A stretch of 64,000 nt of DNA from Kutzneria buriramensis (GCF_003387475.1 NZ_QUNO01000010.1:1-64000); one strand, 5' to 3'. Shown: positions 26,362 to 35,683, counted from the first letter of the stretch. Notes: generated by a model not told the origin, from the sequence alone. Numbers and translations: made by a program.

Positions 26362-27183
26362 GCCCGGGAGGGACTCGCCCTGGACGGCCTGGATGTCGAT
26401 CTCCACGCGCAGCGTCGCGCCGATGGCGCCGATGCCGGCGCGCAGCACCTGGTTGTAGGTGATGGCGAAGTCGTCCCGGTGCAGCTCGGTGACGGCGTGG
26501 AAGGCGGCGCGGGTGCCGCCCCACGAGTCGGGGCCGGTGCCGAGGTACGTCAGGTCCAGCTGCACCGACCGGGTGACACCGTTCAGGGTGAGCTCCCCGT
26601 CCAGCGCCCAGCGCTCCTCGCTGAGCTGCGCCAGCCCGGTGCTGCGGTAGGTGATCACGGGGTTGTGCTCGACGTCCAGGAAGTCCTTGGACCGCAGGTG
26701 GTCGTCGCGCATCTTCTGGTTGGTGTCGATGCTGGCGGACTGGATCACCGCGGTCACCGAGGACTGCTCGATCGGATGGGCGATCCGCACGGTGCCGCCG
26801 AAGTCGTCGAACCGGCCCCGCACGCTGGACATGCCCAGGTGCCGTGCGGAGACGTTGATCGACGAGTGCGCGGGGTCGATCGTCCACACGCCCGGCGGCG
26901 GAAGCTCGGCCCCGCCGACCCGGTTCAGCGTGATCGTGCCCAGCGGCGCGGAACCGCTGGCGGTGACCATCGCGGTGCGCGCGACCGGCGCGTAGCCGGC
27001 GGCGGTGAGGATCGCGGTGTACGTGCCGGTGGGCAGCGCGTCGGTGCTGACCATGCCGTCCTGGTCGGCGCCGCTGCGCGCGACCTGGTTGCCGGACAGG
27101 TCGGTGACGGTGAGCACCGCGTGCTGCACGGCCCAGCCGTCGCCGGTGCGGACCAGCGCGTGCACGCCTTCGGCCTGGCTCAT
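26356..27183 (-). CDS. YceI family protein with N-terminal carboxypeptidase-regulatory-like domain
   Basis: Protein of 275 residues. The N-terminal part (about 5-90) is a beta-sandwich of the carboxypeptidase-regulatory/Cna-B-like type (VLTVTDLSGNQVARSGADQDGMVSTDALPTGTYTAILTAAGYAP). The C-terminal YceI lipocalin-like domain (about 97-270: WTIDPAHSSINVSARHLGMSSVRGRF...FLDVEHNPVITYRS...) normally binds a polyisoprenoid or quinone-like lipid. No signal peptide is visible, so a cytoplasmic place is likely. It is the last gene of a four-gene operon with the same accessory domain in two upstream products; spacing to the preceding gene is 12 nt. Confidence 0.9.
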   Translation of the reverse strand: MSQAEGVHALVRTGDGWAVQHAVLTVTDLSGNQVARSGADQDGMVSTDALPTGTYTAILTAAGYAPVARTAMVTASGSAPLGTITLNRVGGAELPPPGVWTIDPAHSSINVSARHLGMSSVRGRFDDFGGTVRIAHPIEQSSVTAVIQSASIDTNQKMRDDHLRSKDFLDVEHNPVITYRSTGLAQLSEERWALDGELTLNGVTRSVQLDLTYLGTGPDSWGGTRAAFHAVTELHRDDFAITYNQVLRAGIGAIGATLRVEIDIQAVQGESLPGM

Positions 27184-27195
27184 GGCGAATCCCCT

Positions 27196-27951
27196 TTAGA
27201 AACTCAACTCGATGTCGTGCCGCCGCTGGTTGCCGCCGGCCACCCGCAGCGCACTGGCCGCCGGCGGATAGCCGGTGGCGATGATCGTGTACTCGCCCTC
27301 GGGGACGTCCTCGAAGACGTAGCTGCCGTCGGATTCGGTGGCGGTCGCGGCGATCACCACGCCCTCCGCGTCGACGAGGGTCACCCGCGCCTCGACGGCC
27401 CGCCCGCTGCCGTTGGTCCGCACGACGCCCCGCACCCGCGCCCCGCCGGCCAGCTCGACGTCCTGCGTGATGCGGCCGGTGGCCGGGATGGTGACCGTCA
27501 TGGCGACCGGGCGCAGCGTGGCGGCGCTGACCGCGAGGGTGTAGCTGCCCGCGACCAGCTCGTCGAACGAGTAGCAGCCGTCCGCGCCGGTGACGCGGGA
27601 GGCGACGACCTCGCCGCGGCCGTCGGCGATCGTCACGGCGGCCGACGGCACCGGCGCGCCGCCGGCGGAGTGCACCAGGCCGCTGAGCCCGCTCGTGCCC
27701 GCGAGGGTCACATCGACGCGGGCGCCGTTCGGTTCCACCATCACCGTGACGGCCTGCGGCTGGTGCCCGGGAGCGGTCACGATCAGCACATGGCCGCCGC
27801 TGGCCGCCACGTTGAAGTGGTACGTGCCGTCGACCTCGGACGAGGTGCGGCCGACCTGCCGCCCGCCCGCGTCGATCAGCGTGAGCGCGGCCCGGCCGAT
27901 CAGCGCGCCGTCCGCGCCGAGCACCCTGCCGCGAATGAGCGAGGAGTCCAT
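27196..27951 (-). CDS. Tandem carboxypeptidase-regulatory-like domain protein
   Basis: Protein of 251 residues made of three consecutive beta-sandwich repeats of about 80 residues (starting near 5, 87 and 168), each with the pattern I-R-G-V...G-A-x-V-T-L-x-D...G-x-V-x-S-x-x-T-x-x-D-G-x-Y-x-F-x-x-L-x-x-G-x-Y-x-L. No signal peptide, no catalytic motif. It looks like a stand-alone version of the C-terminal region of the MFS protein encoded upstream in the same operon. ATG 27951 has AGGAG 8 nt upstream and overlaps the marR stop by one base. Confidence 0.85.
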   Translation of the reverse strand: MDSSLIRGRVLGADGALIGRAALTLIDAGGRQVGRTSSEVDGTYHFNVAASGGHVLIVTAPGHQPQAVTVMVEPNGARVDVTLAGTSGLSGLVHSAGGAPVPSAAVTIADGRGEVVASRVTGADGCYSFDELVAGSYTLAVSAATLRPVAMTVTIPATGRITQDVELAGGARVRGVVRTNGSGRAVEARVTLVDAEGVVIAATATESDGSYVFEDVPEGEYTIIATGYPPAASALRVAGGNQRRHDIELSF

Positions 27952-28400
27952 CAGTGCTGCTCCTGTTCCGAGCCCGTCGCGAAATCCTCCAGCACCTCGA
28001 GCGCCCCGGCCAGCGCACGCACCTGATCGGCTGGCAGCCGGCTGATGCGGTCGGCGAGGTAGCCGGTGCGGATGCCGCGCATCCGCTCCAGCAGCGCCTC
28101 TCCCCGCGGGCTGAGCGCGACGTAACTCACCCGCAGGTCCTTGGTGCTGCACGTCCTGGTCAGCAGCTCGTGCTCGACCAGCCAGTCCACCAGCCGGGAC
28201 ATGGTGGCGGCGGCGATACCGACCCGGTCGGCCAGGTCGCTGATCCGCAGCGGCCCGTGCTCGGCCACCGTGGCCAGCGTGACCAGCCGGGTCGGCGTCA
28301 GGTCGTCGCTCGCGGCGTGCGTCTTCATCCGGTGCGAGATGGCGCTGATGGCCAGCTGCAGCCGTCCCGCGAGGTCCTCGGTGGAGCGCACGGCCGTCAC
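27951..28400 (-). CDS. MarR family transcriptional regulator
   Basis: Winged-helix regulator of 149 residues: DLTPTRLVTLATVAEHGPLRI then SDLADRVGIAAATMSRLVDWLVEHELLTR, and the wing STKDLRVSYVALS. Start GTG 28400 has GGGAGG about 6 nt upstream, inside the end of the MFS gene; the intergenic distance is 2 nt. Sitting inside an exporter operon, it is probably the ligand-responsive repressor of the operon, and a candidate operator with TTGT/ACAA half-sites lies upstream of the MFS gene. Confidence 0.92.
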   Translation of the reverse strand: MTAVRSTEDLAGRLQLAISAISHRMKTHAASDDLTPTRLVTLATVAEHGPLRISDLADRVGIAAATMSRLVDWLVEHELLTRTCSTKDLRVSYVALSPRGEALLERMRGIRTGYLADRISRLPADQVRALAGALEVLEDFATGSEQEQH

Positions 28401-28402
28401 GA

Positions 28403-30925
28403 CTACCTCCCGAACACCACGTCCGCGGTGGACAGCTCGCCGGCGCGGGCGCTGACCCGCACGGCGACCGGCTCGTACACGCTGGTCACCACCGTGTAGT
28501 CGCCGCTGGGCAGGCCGGTCAGCCGGTAGCTGCCGTCCGGTCCGGTGACGGCGCTGGCCACCACGCGGCCGTCGCCGTCGAGCGCGGTCACGGTCGCGCC
28601 GGGCACCACCGGCCCGTCGGGCGCGGTCACCACGCCGTGCACGGCCGCCTGCGCCGGCAGCTCCAGGTCCACAGTGGACGGAACCGTGGCGGAGACTCCC
28701 ACCGGCTCGGCCGTCGGCTCGTAGCCCGGCGCGCTGGCGGTCAGCACGGCGTCGCCCGCGGGCAGGCCCTCGATCCGGTACCGGCCGGCCTCGTCGGCGG
28801 CGACCTGCGCCAGGATCTGGCCGTCCACGTCGCTGACGAGGATCGCGGCCAGCGGCACCGGAATGCCGTCGGCGCGCACCGTGCCGGTGATCAGACCGCC
28901 GCCGGCCAGCTCGAAGTCCTGCACGCTGGCGGTGTCGGTGATGGCGATCGTGCCGGCGGCCGGCTTGTACCCGGCGGCCGTCACGATCAGCGTGTACGTG
29001 CCGTTGCGCAGGTCGACGAGCTCGTACCGGCCGTCGGTGGTGACCGGCACGCGGTCCACCTGGGAGCCGTCCGGACCCGTCACGGTCACGATCGCGCCGG
29101 CGATGCCCGAGCCGCCGCGGGTGTGCACCCGGCCCGCCATGACCACCGAGCCGACCGGCACCACCAGGTCGGAGTCGCCGAACGCGCCCTCACCGGCGAC
29201 CGCGGCCAGCTCCTCGCCGACCGACTCCGGCTTGATCGCCTTGTTGCGCTTGCCGACCAGCCAGGAGGCGACGGCGGCGACCACACAGGCGGCGACGGCG
29301 AACCAGAACACGACCTGGAGGCCGTCCTGGAACGGGCCGGAGATCAGGTTCGGGAAGAAGCTGCGGCCGGTCAGGAAGCTGGCCTTGTCGGCCGGCAGCT
29401 GCTGGAGCGCCGGGCCGAGCAGCTGCTGGATCGGGTTGTAGCCGAGGAACGCGGCGAACAGCACGCCGACCGCGGGCAGCTGCGCGATCTGGTTGGCCGC
29501 GGCCTGCGGCACGCCGTTGGAGACCAGGCCCGTCGACAGGGTGGACGGCAGGCTGGCCGACAGGCCGGCGATGATCAGGCTGAAGAAGATGCCGATGGAC
29601 AGCACCATCGCGGAGTTCTGGAAGGTCGCGGTCATGCCGGCGCCGACGCCGCGGGCGTTGGTGGGCAGGCTGTTCATCACGTCGGCGCGGTTGGGCGAGG
29701 AGAACAGGCCCATGCCGATGCCGTTGACCAGCAGGATCAGCGCGAACGCCCAGTAGTTGAAGTCGACGGGCAGCACGATCAGCGCGACGAAGCTGGCGGC
29801 GGTGATCAGCATGCCGCCGGTGGTGAACCAGCGGGCGCCCCAGCGGTCCGACAGCACGCCGGACAGCGGCGCGGACACCAGGAAGCCGACGGTCAGCGGC
29901 AGCATGTAGATGCCGGCCCACAGCGGCGTCGACTCGAAGCTGTAGCCGTGCTGCGGCAGCCAGATGCCCTGCAACCAGATGATCAGCACGAACTGGAGGC
30001 CGCCGCGGCCGAGCGAGGCGAGCAGGTTGGCCACGTTGCCGGCGGTGAACGCCCTGATCTTGAACAGGCTCAGGTTGAACAGCGGGTTGGCGACCCTGGT
30101 CTCGATCACGCCGAAGGCGATCAGCACGACCACGCCGCCGATCAGCGAGCCGTACACCCAGGGGTTGCCCCAGCCCATGGTCGAGTCGCCGTAGGGCTGG
30201 ATGCCGTAGGTGATCGCGACCAGCACGGCGATCAGGCCCACCGCGAAGGTGAGATTGCCCCACCAGTCCATCTTGGCCTTCTGCCGGATGCCGTTGTCGT
30301 GCAGCTTCAGGTAGGCCCAGATGGTGCCGAACACGCCGAACGGCGCGGAGACGATGAAGACCAGGTGCCAGTTCACGGGGGCGAGCACGCCGCCCAGCAC
30401 CAGGCCGAGGAAGGAGCCGGCGATGGCGGCGACGGCGTTCAGGCCGAGCGCGGTGCCGCGCTGGTTGGCCGGGAAGGCGTCGGTGAGGATGGCGCTGGAG
30501 TTGGCCATCAGGAAGGCGCCGCCGATGCCCTGCACCACGCGCCAGCCGATCAGCCACAGGGCGGCGTTCGTGCCGTCGAACCAGGTGACGGACAGCAGCA
30601 CGGAGGAGATCGCGAAGATCGCGAAGCCCATGTTGTACATCTTGACCCGGCCGTACATGTCGCCGAGCCGGCCGAAGCTGACCACCAGCACGGCGGTGAC
30701 GACGAGGAAGCCCATCATCATCCACAGCAGGTAACTGGTGTTGTCGGGGGACAGCGGGTTGATGCCGATGCCCTTGAAGATGTCCGGCAACGCGATCAGC
30801 ACGATCGACGAGTTGATCGTGGCCATCAGCATGCCCAACGTGGTGTTGGACAGCGCGATCCACTTGTACCGCGGGCCTAACGTTGCGGTCTTGGGTGTCG
30901 CCTTGGCGTGCTGAGCCGTCGACAC
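28403..30925 (-). CDS. DHA2 MFS exporter fused to carboxypeptidase-regulatory-like repeats
   Basis: Fusion of 840 residues. Residues 20-575 form a 14-helix drug:H+ antiporter-2 (EmrB/QacA type): loop 2-3 motif [16 protein letters not shown] and motif C-like [11 protein letters not shown]..., [12 protein letters not shown]. After a cytosolic linker, residues about 600-840 hold three beta-sandwich repeats of the carboxypeptidase-regulatory type (e.g. [20 protein letters not shown]). Because DHA2 proteins have both ends in the cytosol, these repeats should be cytoplasmic. The GTG start is preceded by GGGGAGGG 3 nt upstream. Substrate unknown; MarR control suggests an aromatic or antibiotic-like compound. 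Confidence 0.9.
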   Translation of the reverse strand: MSTAQHAKATPKTATLGPRYKWIALSNTTLGMLMATINSSIVLIALPDIFKGIGINPLSPDNTSYLLWMMMGFLVVTAVLVVSFGRLGDMYGRVKMYNMGFAIFAISSVLLSVTWFDGTNAALWLIGWRVVQGIGGAFLMANSSAILTDAFPANQRGTALGLNAVAAIAGSFLGLVLGGVLAPVNWHLVFIVSAPFGVFGTIWAYLKLHDNGIRQKAKMDWWGNLTFAVGLIAVLVAITYGIQPYGDSTMGWGNPWVYGSLIGGVVVLIAFGVIETRVANPLFNLSLFKIRAFTAGNVANLLASLGRGGLQFVLIIWLQGIWLPQHGYSFESTPLWAGIYMLPLTVGFLVSAPLSGVLSDRWGARWFTTGGMLITAASFVALIVLPVDFNYWAFALILLVNGIGMGLFSSPNRADVMNSLPTNARGVGAGMTATFQNSAMVLSIGIFFSLIIAGLSASLPSTLSTGLVSNGVPQAAANQIAQLPAVGVLFAAFLGYNPIQQLLGPALQQLPADKASFLTGRSFFPNLISGPFQDGLQVVFWFAVAACVVAAVASWLVGKRNKAIKPESVGEELAAVAGEGAFGDSDLVVPVGSVVMAGRVHTRGGSGIAGAIVTVTGPDGSQVDRVPVTTDGRYELVDLRNGTYTLIVTAAGYKPAAGTIAITDTASVQDFELAGGGLITGTVRADGIPVPLAAILVSDVDGQILAQVAADEAGRYRIEGLPAGDAVLTASAPGYEPTAEPVGVSATVPSTVDLELPAQAAVHGVVTAPDGPVVPGATVTALDGDGRVVASAVTGPDGSYRLTGLPSGDYTVVTSVYEPVAVRVSARAGELSTADVVFGR

Positions 30926-30956
30926 GGGCCCTCCCCTCGGACGGAACTTGCTTGAC

Positions 30957-30990
30957 GTAGGCTAACCGAAATTGTTGCTTCGCACAACTA
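30957..30990 (-). promoter_or_regulatory. Candidate promoter and MarR operator of the MFS operon
   Basis: Near-palindrome TTGTTGCTTCGCACAA at 30972-30987 (half-sites TTGT and ACAA). On the minus strand TTGTGC could serve as -35 and TAGCCT (30957-30962) as -10 with 17 nt spacing, so the palindrome would overlap the -35. Inferred, not proven. Confidence 0.4.
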
Positions 30991-31113
30991 TCAACGGTTG
31001 CCGTTTCTTCCGCCCGAGGGGCCCGTGTGCCGGGTGTCACACGAAATGTCGGAGCTCTCCCCTGGTCCAGCCGGGGTGCGGGGTCGGCGTCCGGAACCGG
31101 CCCGCCGTCGCGT

Positions 31114-31234
31114 ACCCCCGCGAGTCGCGCTCACAGACACACCGAATGTACGTTTCAGGCAGAAACGACTCTCGAGTCTCAGTTCTGCACGAAACCGACA
31201 TTCGGTGTGGTGCTAGGCGCGACTCGCGGGGGTT
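31114..31234. repeat. Full-length palindromic dispersed repeat
   Basis: About 120 bp with terminal cores CCCCCGCGAGTCGCGC at 31115-31130 and its inverse at 31217-31232. Inner parts also pair: ACACCGAATGT...TTTC..GCAGAA on both arms, meeting near CTCGAG. The right core encodes the C-terminal residues TPASRA of the adjacent minus-strand gene and its TAG stop follows. It is homologous to the copy at 36352-36474. Confidence 0.9.
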
Positions 31235-31911
31235 GCCGCCAGTTTCAGGGTCTGGGCGACGGAAAGGCCCGTGACGGGGTGGGCCAGGGCGGCGGCGATC
31301 CACTCGACGGTGGGGCCGTCCTCCCAGCGGAGCACCCCGTCGTCGATACGGGCCGGCACCGGGAAAAGGCAGCTGCGGCGCAGCAAACTGCTGACCAGCG
31401 GGGCCAGTTCGACCGGCGAGGACGGAGCGGCGGAGGCGGCGAAGTCGTCCATGAGCGCCGTCCACCGCTCGGAACCCATACCGGCCAACACGATCGTCGC
31501 CGGGCCGTGCGAGAGGAACACGTGCATGCCGATGGGCCGCGAGATGAGGCCGGGCACCCGCGCGTACAGGGCCTGCACGAGTTCGGCGGCGACGTCGGGC
31601 ATCAGGGACAGCCGAACCTGGTCGGGGCGGGGCTGGATCATCCAGAACACGGGCCGCGAAATCGTTGAGGCGGCGTCGAAAACGGCGGCCTCCAGCTGCT
31701 GCTGGGCGGGATCGACGGCGTCGGGCAGCACGATGCGGCGCACGCGATCGGGCACCGGACCGGGGGCGTGGCCGAGCAACTGCGCGAGTTCCAGCGGCGA
31801 CAGGTCGGCCAGCGCGCCGCCGACCTCGGGCTCGACGGCCCACTCGGGCTCGCCGGTGTACGGCCGGCGCAGCCGCGCAACGCTGCTGACCAACGGGGAA
31901 TGACGGGGCAT
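31213..31911 (-). CDS. Uncharacterised protein, paralogue of the AICE-borne protein at 58732
   Basis: Hypothetical protein of 232 residues with no recognised domain. Its N-terminus (LRRPYTGE, then VRRIVLPDAVDPAQQQLEAAVFDA) is clearly related to the N-terminus of the protein encoded at 58732-59802 (LRRTYTGE, IRRAVLPDTTDTAQQQLEAALFFA), and the C-terminal part also aligns (IAAALAHPVTGL / VAAALVHPLAGL). The last residues TPASRA are encoded by the dispersed repeat, so the original C-terminus may have been replaced. No signal peptide or membrane helix. ATG 31911 has GAGGA 5 nt upstream. The SFG-like SHGPATIVLAGMGSERWTAL region suggests a soluble alpha/beta protein. Confidence 0.8.
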   Translation of the reverse strand: MPRHSPLVSSVARLRRPYTGEPEWAVEPEVGGALADLSPLELAQLLGHAPGPVPDRVRRIVLPDAVDPAQQQLEAAVFDAASTISRPVFWMIQPRPDQVRLSLMPDVAAELVQALYARVPGLISRPIGMHVFLSHGPATIVLAGMGSERWTALMDDFAASAAPSSPVELAPLVSSLLRRSCLFPVPARIDDGVLRWEDGPTVEWIAAALAHPVTGLSVAQTLKLAATPASRA

Positions 31912-32092
31912 GGCAGTCCTCGCGGCGGCCGCCCGGCACGGCGCACCCACACGGGGACTTGGGGGAACGCGGTGGGCTATCAGAACCCTTCAACGAGAAG
32001 CGTCACCGAAGCCGGGGTTGTGACGCCGCTGGGCACCCGCGTGTGCCTTGTCACGGACTGTACCGCCTTGCGTCAACCCAGTCACCAAAGGG

Positions 32093-32743
32093 TCACCCGG
32101 CCGCACCCGCCTGGAACGCCAGAATGGCCAGCTGGGTGCGGTTGTCCAGGCCCAGCTTGGTCATCGCGCGACTGACGTGCACCTTGACGGTAGCCTCGCT
32201 GACGGCCAGCCGCGTGGCGATCTCGGTGTTGCCGGCCCCGGTCGCCACCGCCAGCACGACCTCGCGCTCACGGTCGGTCAGCGTGTCCAAACGCGCCTGC
32301 GCGGCGGCCTGCTTGGCGACGACCCCGCCGGAGAACCGCAGCGCCATCCGCCGCAGCACGGACGGGGCCAGCACGGCGTTGCCGGCGGCGACCATCTCCA
32401 CGCCCCGCACCAGGTCGCGCGGCGGCGTGTCCTTGAGCAGGAACCCGGCGGCCCCGGCGCCCAGCGCCTCGTAGACGTACTCGTCGAGGTCGAACGTGGT
32501 CAGCAGCAGGATCGGTGGCGGCGCCGACAGTTCCTGGAGCCGGCGGGTCACCTCCAGACCGTCCACAGTGGGCATTCGGATGTCGGTGACCACGATGCCG
32601 GGTCGGTGCTGCCGAACCAGCTCGACGGCGTCGACGCCGTCGTCCCGGTCGGCGACGACCTCGACCCGGCCGCTGCTCTCCAGGATCATCTTGATGCTGA
32701 CGCGGACCAGTTCCTCGTCCTCCAGCAGCACTGCCTTGATCAC
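32093..32743 (-). CDS. NarL/FixJ family response regulator
   Basis: Response regulator of 216 residues: receiver with LLEDEELVR, phosphoacceptor Asp in VVTDIRMPTVDG (about D54), TTFD and LKDTPP, then a LuxR-type HTH (LTDREREVVLAVATGAGNTE..., SEATVKVHVSRAMTKLGLDN). The GTG start is preceded by AAGGAG and overlaps the kinase stop by 4 nt (GTGA). It should be phosphorylated by the kinase at 32740. The ABC exporter genes 17 nt upstream of the kinase are likely targets. Confidence 0.94.
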   Translation of the reverse strand: MIKAVLLEDEELVRVSIKMILESSGRVEVVADRDDGVDAVELVRQHRPGIVVTDIRMPTVDGLEVTRRLQELSAPPPILLLTTFDLDEYVYEALGAGAAGFLLKDTPPRDLVRGVEMVAAGNAVLAPSVLRRMALRFSGGVVAKQAAAQARLDTLTDREREVVLAVATGAGNTEIATRLAVSEATVKVHVSRAMTKLGLDNRTQLAILAFQAGAAG

Positions 32744-33900
32744 CGGGACTCCTTCGGGAACGTCGCTGCCACCTCGAAGCCGCCGCCGGGCAGCGGACCG
32801 ACGGCCAGCGTGCCGCCGGACAGCACCACCCGCTCGCGCATGCCGATCAGCCCGAAGCCGGACTTCGGCACGGGTGTGGCGCGCGGCAGGCCGACGGTGT
32901 TGGCCACCCGCACGTCCAGCCGGTCGTCATGGTCGCGCAGCACGACCTCGATGTCGGCGCCCGGCGCGTGCTTTGCCGTATTGGCCAGGGATTCGTGCAG
33001 CAGCCAGTAGACGGCGCGAGCGGTGGTTCCGGGCACCTCGGGCAGTTCCTCCGGGAGCGAGGCCTGCACGTGCTGGCCCGCGGCCGAGGCGTCGGCGATC
33101 AGTTCGCACGCGGCGGCCAGCGTGGGCTGCGGATGCTTCGGCGCGAGGTCGCCGTCCTCCCGGCGCAGCACGCTGAGCATCTCCCGCAGCTCCTCCATGG
33201 CGGCGGCGCCGTTCTGTCGGATGCCCTCGGCGAACTCCGCCAGTTCCTTGTTCGGCGACAGGGAGACCGCGCCGGCCTGCACGGTGAGCAGGCTGACCCG
33301 GTGCGCGACGACGTCGTGCAGCTCGCGCGCGATCCGGGTGCGTTCGTCGGCGACGGCCTTCACGGCGAGCATGTCCCGCTCCAGCTCGGCCTGCCGGGTC
33401 CGCTCCCGCAGGCTGGCGACGAGCTGCCGGCGCTGCCACACCCAGAGCCCGAGCAACAGCGGAAACCCGATGAACCCGAGCGGGAACAGGGCCGCCGCGA
33501 TGGCGTCGTTGATGTCGTTGACCCGGAACCGCAGCTGGAAGCCGGGCCACCACGGCACCAGCATCACGACCAGCGCCCACGCCGCGACCAGCCAGGTGCT
33601 CCTGGTGCTGCCCCGCTTCGCGCCGAGCGTGTAGACGGCGAACAGCAGCGGCGTGAACACGCCGTCGAGCACCACCAGCAACGACGTCAGCAGCACGACC
33701 GTGCGCGGAAACCGGCTGCGCACCGCCAGCACGGCCGAGCCGGCGACGGCCACCGCGATCGCCACCGGGCCGTAGTACAGCAGCCCGTACGAGCTGGTGT
33801 ACGCGTTGTTCACGCTGAACCAGCCGACCAGCGCGGCGATCACGGCGTCCCGCCCGATCACCGCGACCGGACTGTCCAACCAGGACACGAACCTCTTCAC
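32740..33900 (-). CDS. Sensor histidine kinase, DesK/HisKA_3 type
   Basis: Kinase of 386 residues with about five N-terminal membrane helices (17-160), the dimerisation/phosphoacceptor motif RTRIARELHDVVAHRVSLL (HisKA_3) near 190-210 and a HATPase (HESLANTAKHAPGADI, GFGLIGMRERVVLSGG). This type usually senses membrane state or an antibiotic through its transmembrane bundle. The GTG start lacks a strong ribosome-binding site. Co-transcribed with the response regulator downstream; an ABC permease gene ends 16 nt upstream, which is a common arrangement for antibiotic-detoxification modules. Confidence 0.93.
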   Translation of the reverse strand: MKRFVSWLDSPVAVIGRDAVIAALVGWFSVNNAYTSSYGLLYYGPVAIAVAVAGSAVLAVRSRFPRTVVLLTSLLVVLDGVFTPLLFAVYTLGAKRGSTRSTWLVAAWALVVMLVPWWPGFQLRFRVNDINDAIAAALFPLGFIGFPLLLGLWVWQRRQLVASLRERTRQAELERDMLAVKAVADERTRIARELHDVVAHRVSLLTVQAGAVSLSPNKELAEFAEGIRQNGAAAMEELREMLSVLRREDGDLAPKHPQPTLAAACELIADASAAGQHVQASLPEELPEVPGTTARAVYWLLHESLANTAKHAPGADIEVVLRDHDDRLDVRVANTVGLPRATPVPKSGFGLIGMRERVVLSGGTLAVGPLPGGGFEVAATFPKESR

Positions 33901-33916
33901 GCGGAGAACCCTAGGC

Positions 33917-34609
33917 TCAGGCGTCGCGCCGGCGCAGCGTCAACCAGCTGGCGACCAGAAACGTCGCGGCCAGCACCAGCAGCGCCAGCGGCGAGGTCCA
34001 CCGCCCGGAGGTGATGAGCCTGGTCGCCGAGGCGAACGGGATCACCGCCGGGTCGACCCGGGCCAGCGCCAGCAGCGTCTCGATGACCGTCGGGAAGGCG
34101 ATCAGGGCGACCAGAGCCACGGTGGCGTTGCGGGTGACGGCGGCGACGCCGAGACCGACCAGCGAGCCGAGCACGGTGTACACGATCGCGCCGACGACCG
34201 CCTGTCCGATCACGGCGCCACCGGGCAGTCCGTCGCCGCCGACGGCGTTGGCGAGCAGGGTCGCGGCGACGAGGGCGAGGCCGGAGGCGGCGGCGAAGAC
34301 CGCCACGACGACCGCCTTCGCGCCGAGGATCCGGCTCGGCGTCCGCAGCGTGAGCGTGGTGGTGATGATCGTCCGGTAGCGGTACTCGTGACCGAACGCG
34401 GCCACCGCGACGGCGAGCGCCGGCAGCACGGCCAGCGCCAGGAAGAGCCCGGCGAAGGCGTTGTCGAAACGGGTCTGGACGGGCAGGTCGTGGTGGGTGG
34501 CCCAGATCAGGGCGAACAGGAACTGGATCACCGGTCCGGTCGCGAACAGCACCCAGGTGGAGCGCAGCGAGCGGAGCCGGACGACCTCGTAGCGGATCGC
34601 GTCGAGCAT
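33917..34609 (-). CDS. ABC-2 type exporter permease
   Basis: Membrane protein of 230 residues with six predicted helices (for example 20-40, 55-75, 105-130, 140-160, 168-190, 205-225) and a typical ABC-2 N-terminus (LDAIRYEVVRLRSLRSTWVLF). The RYRTIITTTLTLRTPSRILGAK region is the cytosolic coupling segment. ATG 34609 lies 4 nt after the ATPase stop, with GGGAGG 10 nt upstream inside the ATPase gene. It forms the exporter with the upstream-encoded ATPase; substrate unknown, and the adjacent kinase suggests inducible control. Confidence 0.9.
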   Translation of the reverse strand: MLDAIRYEVVRLRSLRSTWVLFATGPVIQFLFALIWATHHDLPVQTRFDNAFAGLFLALAVLPALAVAVAAFGHEYRYRTIITTTLTLRTPSRILGAKAVVVAVFAAASGLALVAATLLANAVGGDGLPGGAVIGQAVVGAIVYTVLGSLVGLGVAAVTRNATVALVALIAFPTVIETLLALARVDPAVIPFASATRLITSGRWTSPLALLVLAATFLVASWLTLRRRDA

Positions 34610-34613
34610 CGGG

Positions 34614-35516
34614 TCAGGCCCTCCCACGGAACTGCGCGGCGCCGGCGGTCGCGGCGAAGAACGCGTCCTCCAGGCTGCTGTGACGGACGGTCAGCTCACG
34701 CAGCACGATGCCGGCGTGCATGGCGATGGTGGCGACGGCGTCGGTGTCGTGCGTGTCGACGACCAGCGCGCCGTCGGGCGACGGCATGGCCCGCAGGCCG
34801 CCCTGGCCGAGCAGGTGCGCGAGCAGGCCCGGGTCGCTGGCCCGGACCAGCACCTCCGGCCGGGAGTTGCGGGCGACGAACGCGTTCGTCGCCTCGGCGG
34901 CGACCAGCCGGCCCTGCCCGATCACCACCAGGGCGTCGGCCAGCACGGCCATCTCGTTGAGCTGGTGGGAGGACACGAACACGGTCCGGCCCTCGGCGGC
35001 GAACGCCTTGAGCAGGTCACGCAGCCAGCGCACGCCCTCCGGGTCGAGGCCGTTGGCGGGCTCGTCGAGCATCAGCGTGCCGGGGTCGCCGAGCAGCGCG
35101 GCGGCCAGGCCGAGCCGCTGGGACATGCCGAGGCTGAAGCCACCGGCTCGGCGGTTGGCCACCTCGAGCAGGCCGACCCGGTCCAGGGCCCGGTCCACGC
35201 GGCCGGACGGCAGCCCGGCACCGGCGGCGACCATGCTCAGGTGGGCCCGGGCGGTGCGCCCGGGGTGCACGGCCCGCGCGTCCAGCATGACGCCGACGGT
35301 CCGCGCCGGGTGGGCCAGCTCGCCGTAGCCGCGGCCGTCGAACTCGGTGCGGCCGGCACCGTGGTCCAGGCCCAGCATCAGCCGCATGGTGGTGGACTTG
35401 CCGGCCCCGTTCGGGCCCAGGAACCCGGTGACGACTCCGGGCTGGACGGTGAACGACAGGTCGTCCACCGCTGTCACCGATCCATAGCGCTTGGTCAGTC
35501 CGCGCGCGACGATCAT
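34614..35516 (-). CDS. ABC transporter ATP-binding protein (DrrA/BcrA-like)
   Basis: ATPase of 300 residues: Walker A GPNGAGKST (about 34-42), Q loop, signature FSLGMSQRLGLAAALL, Walker B TLMLDEPANGLD and the switch His in VSSHQLNEM. The C-terminal extension (about 215-300) is of the DrrA/bacitracin type. ATG 35516 is the only good start; GAGGG lies 10 nt upstream. It works with the permease encoded 4 nt downstream in export of a drug-like or lipid substrate. Confidence 0.95.
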   Translation of the reverse strand: MIVARGLTKRYGSVTAVDDLSFTVQPGVVTGFLGPNGAGKSTTMRLMLGLDHGAGRTEFDGRGYGELAHPARTVGVMLDARAVHPGRTARAHLSMVAAGAGLPSGRVDRALDRVGLLEVANRRAGGFSLGMSQRLGLAAALLGDPGTLMLDEPANGLDPEGVRWLRDLLKAFAAEGRTVFVSSHQLNEMAVLADALVVIGQGRLVAAEATNAFVARNSRPEVLVRASDPGLLAHLLGQGGLRAMPSPDGALVVDTHDTDAVATIAMHAGIVLRELTVRHSSLEDAFFAATAGAAQFRGRA

Positions 35517-35646
35517 CCGCTCACAACCCTCGCGGTGTGCGCCTCGGCCCGGCTGGCCGCGGCTGTGTGGCACCAAAGATCGCCGCTGCGGGCGTGCCAC
35601 GTCGTCACCGTGGGGTCCGACTTGGGGGTACGTCAAAAGGTGTACG

Positions 35647-35683
35647 GGCCCCTGTGGACAACGGGGGTGCGTCCACAGGGGCC
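35647..35683 (-). terminator. Terminator after the small secreted-protein gene
   Basis: Perfect 13-bp stem (35647-35659 with 35671-35683), loop 11 nt, lying downstream of the minus-strand gene ending at 35759; the minus strand continues GTACACCTTTTG. Confidence 0.7.

Noticed and set aside
31037-31993. Long minus-strand frame containing PRESRLAPHRMSV
   Set aside because: It is an alternative-frame shadow of the gene at 31213 running through the palindromic repeat; Arg/Ala/Gly-rich with no domain.
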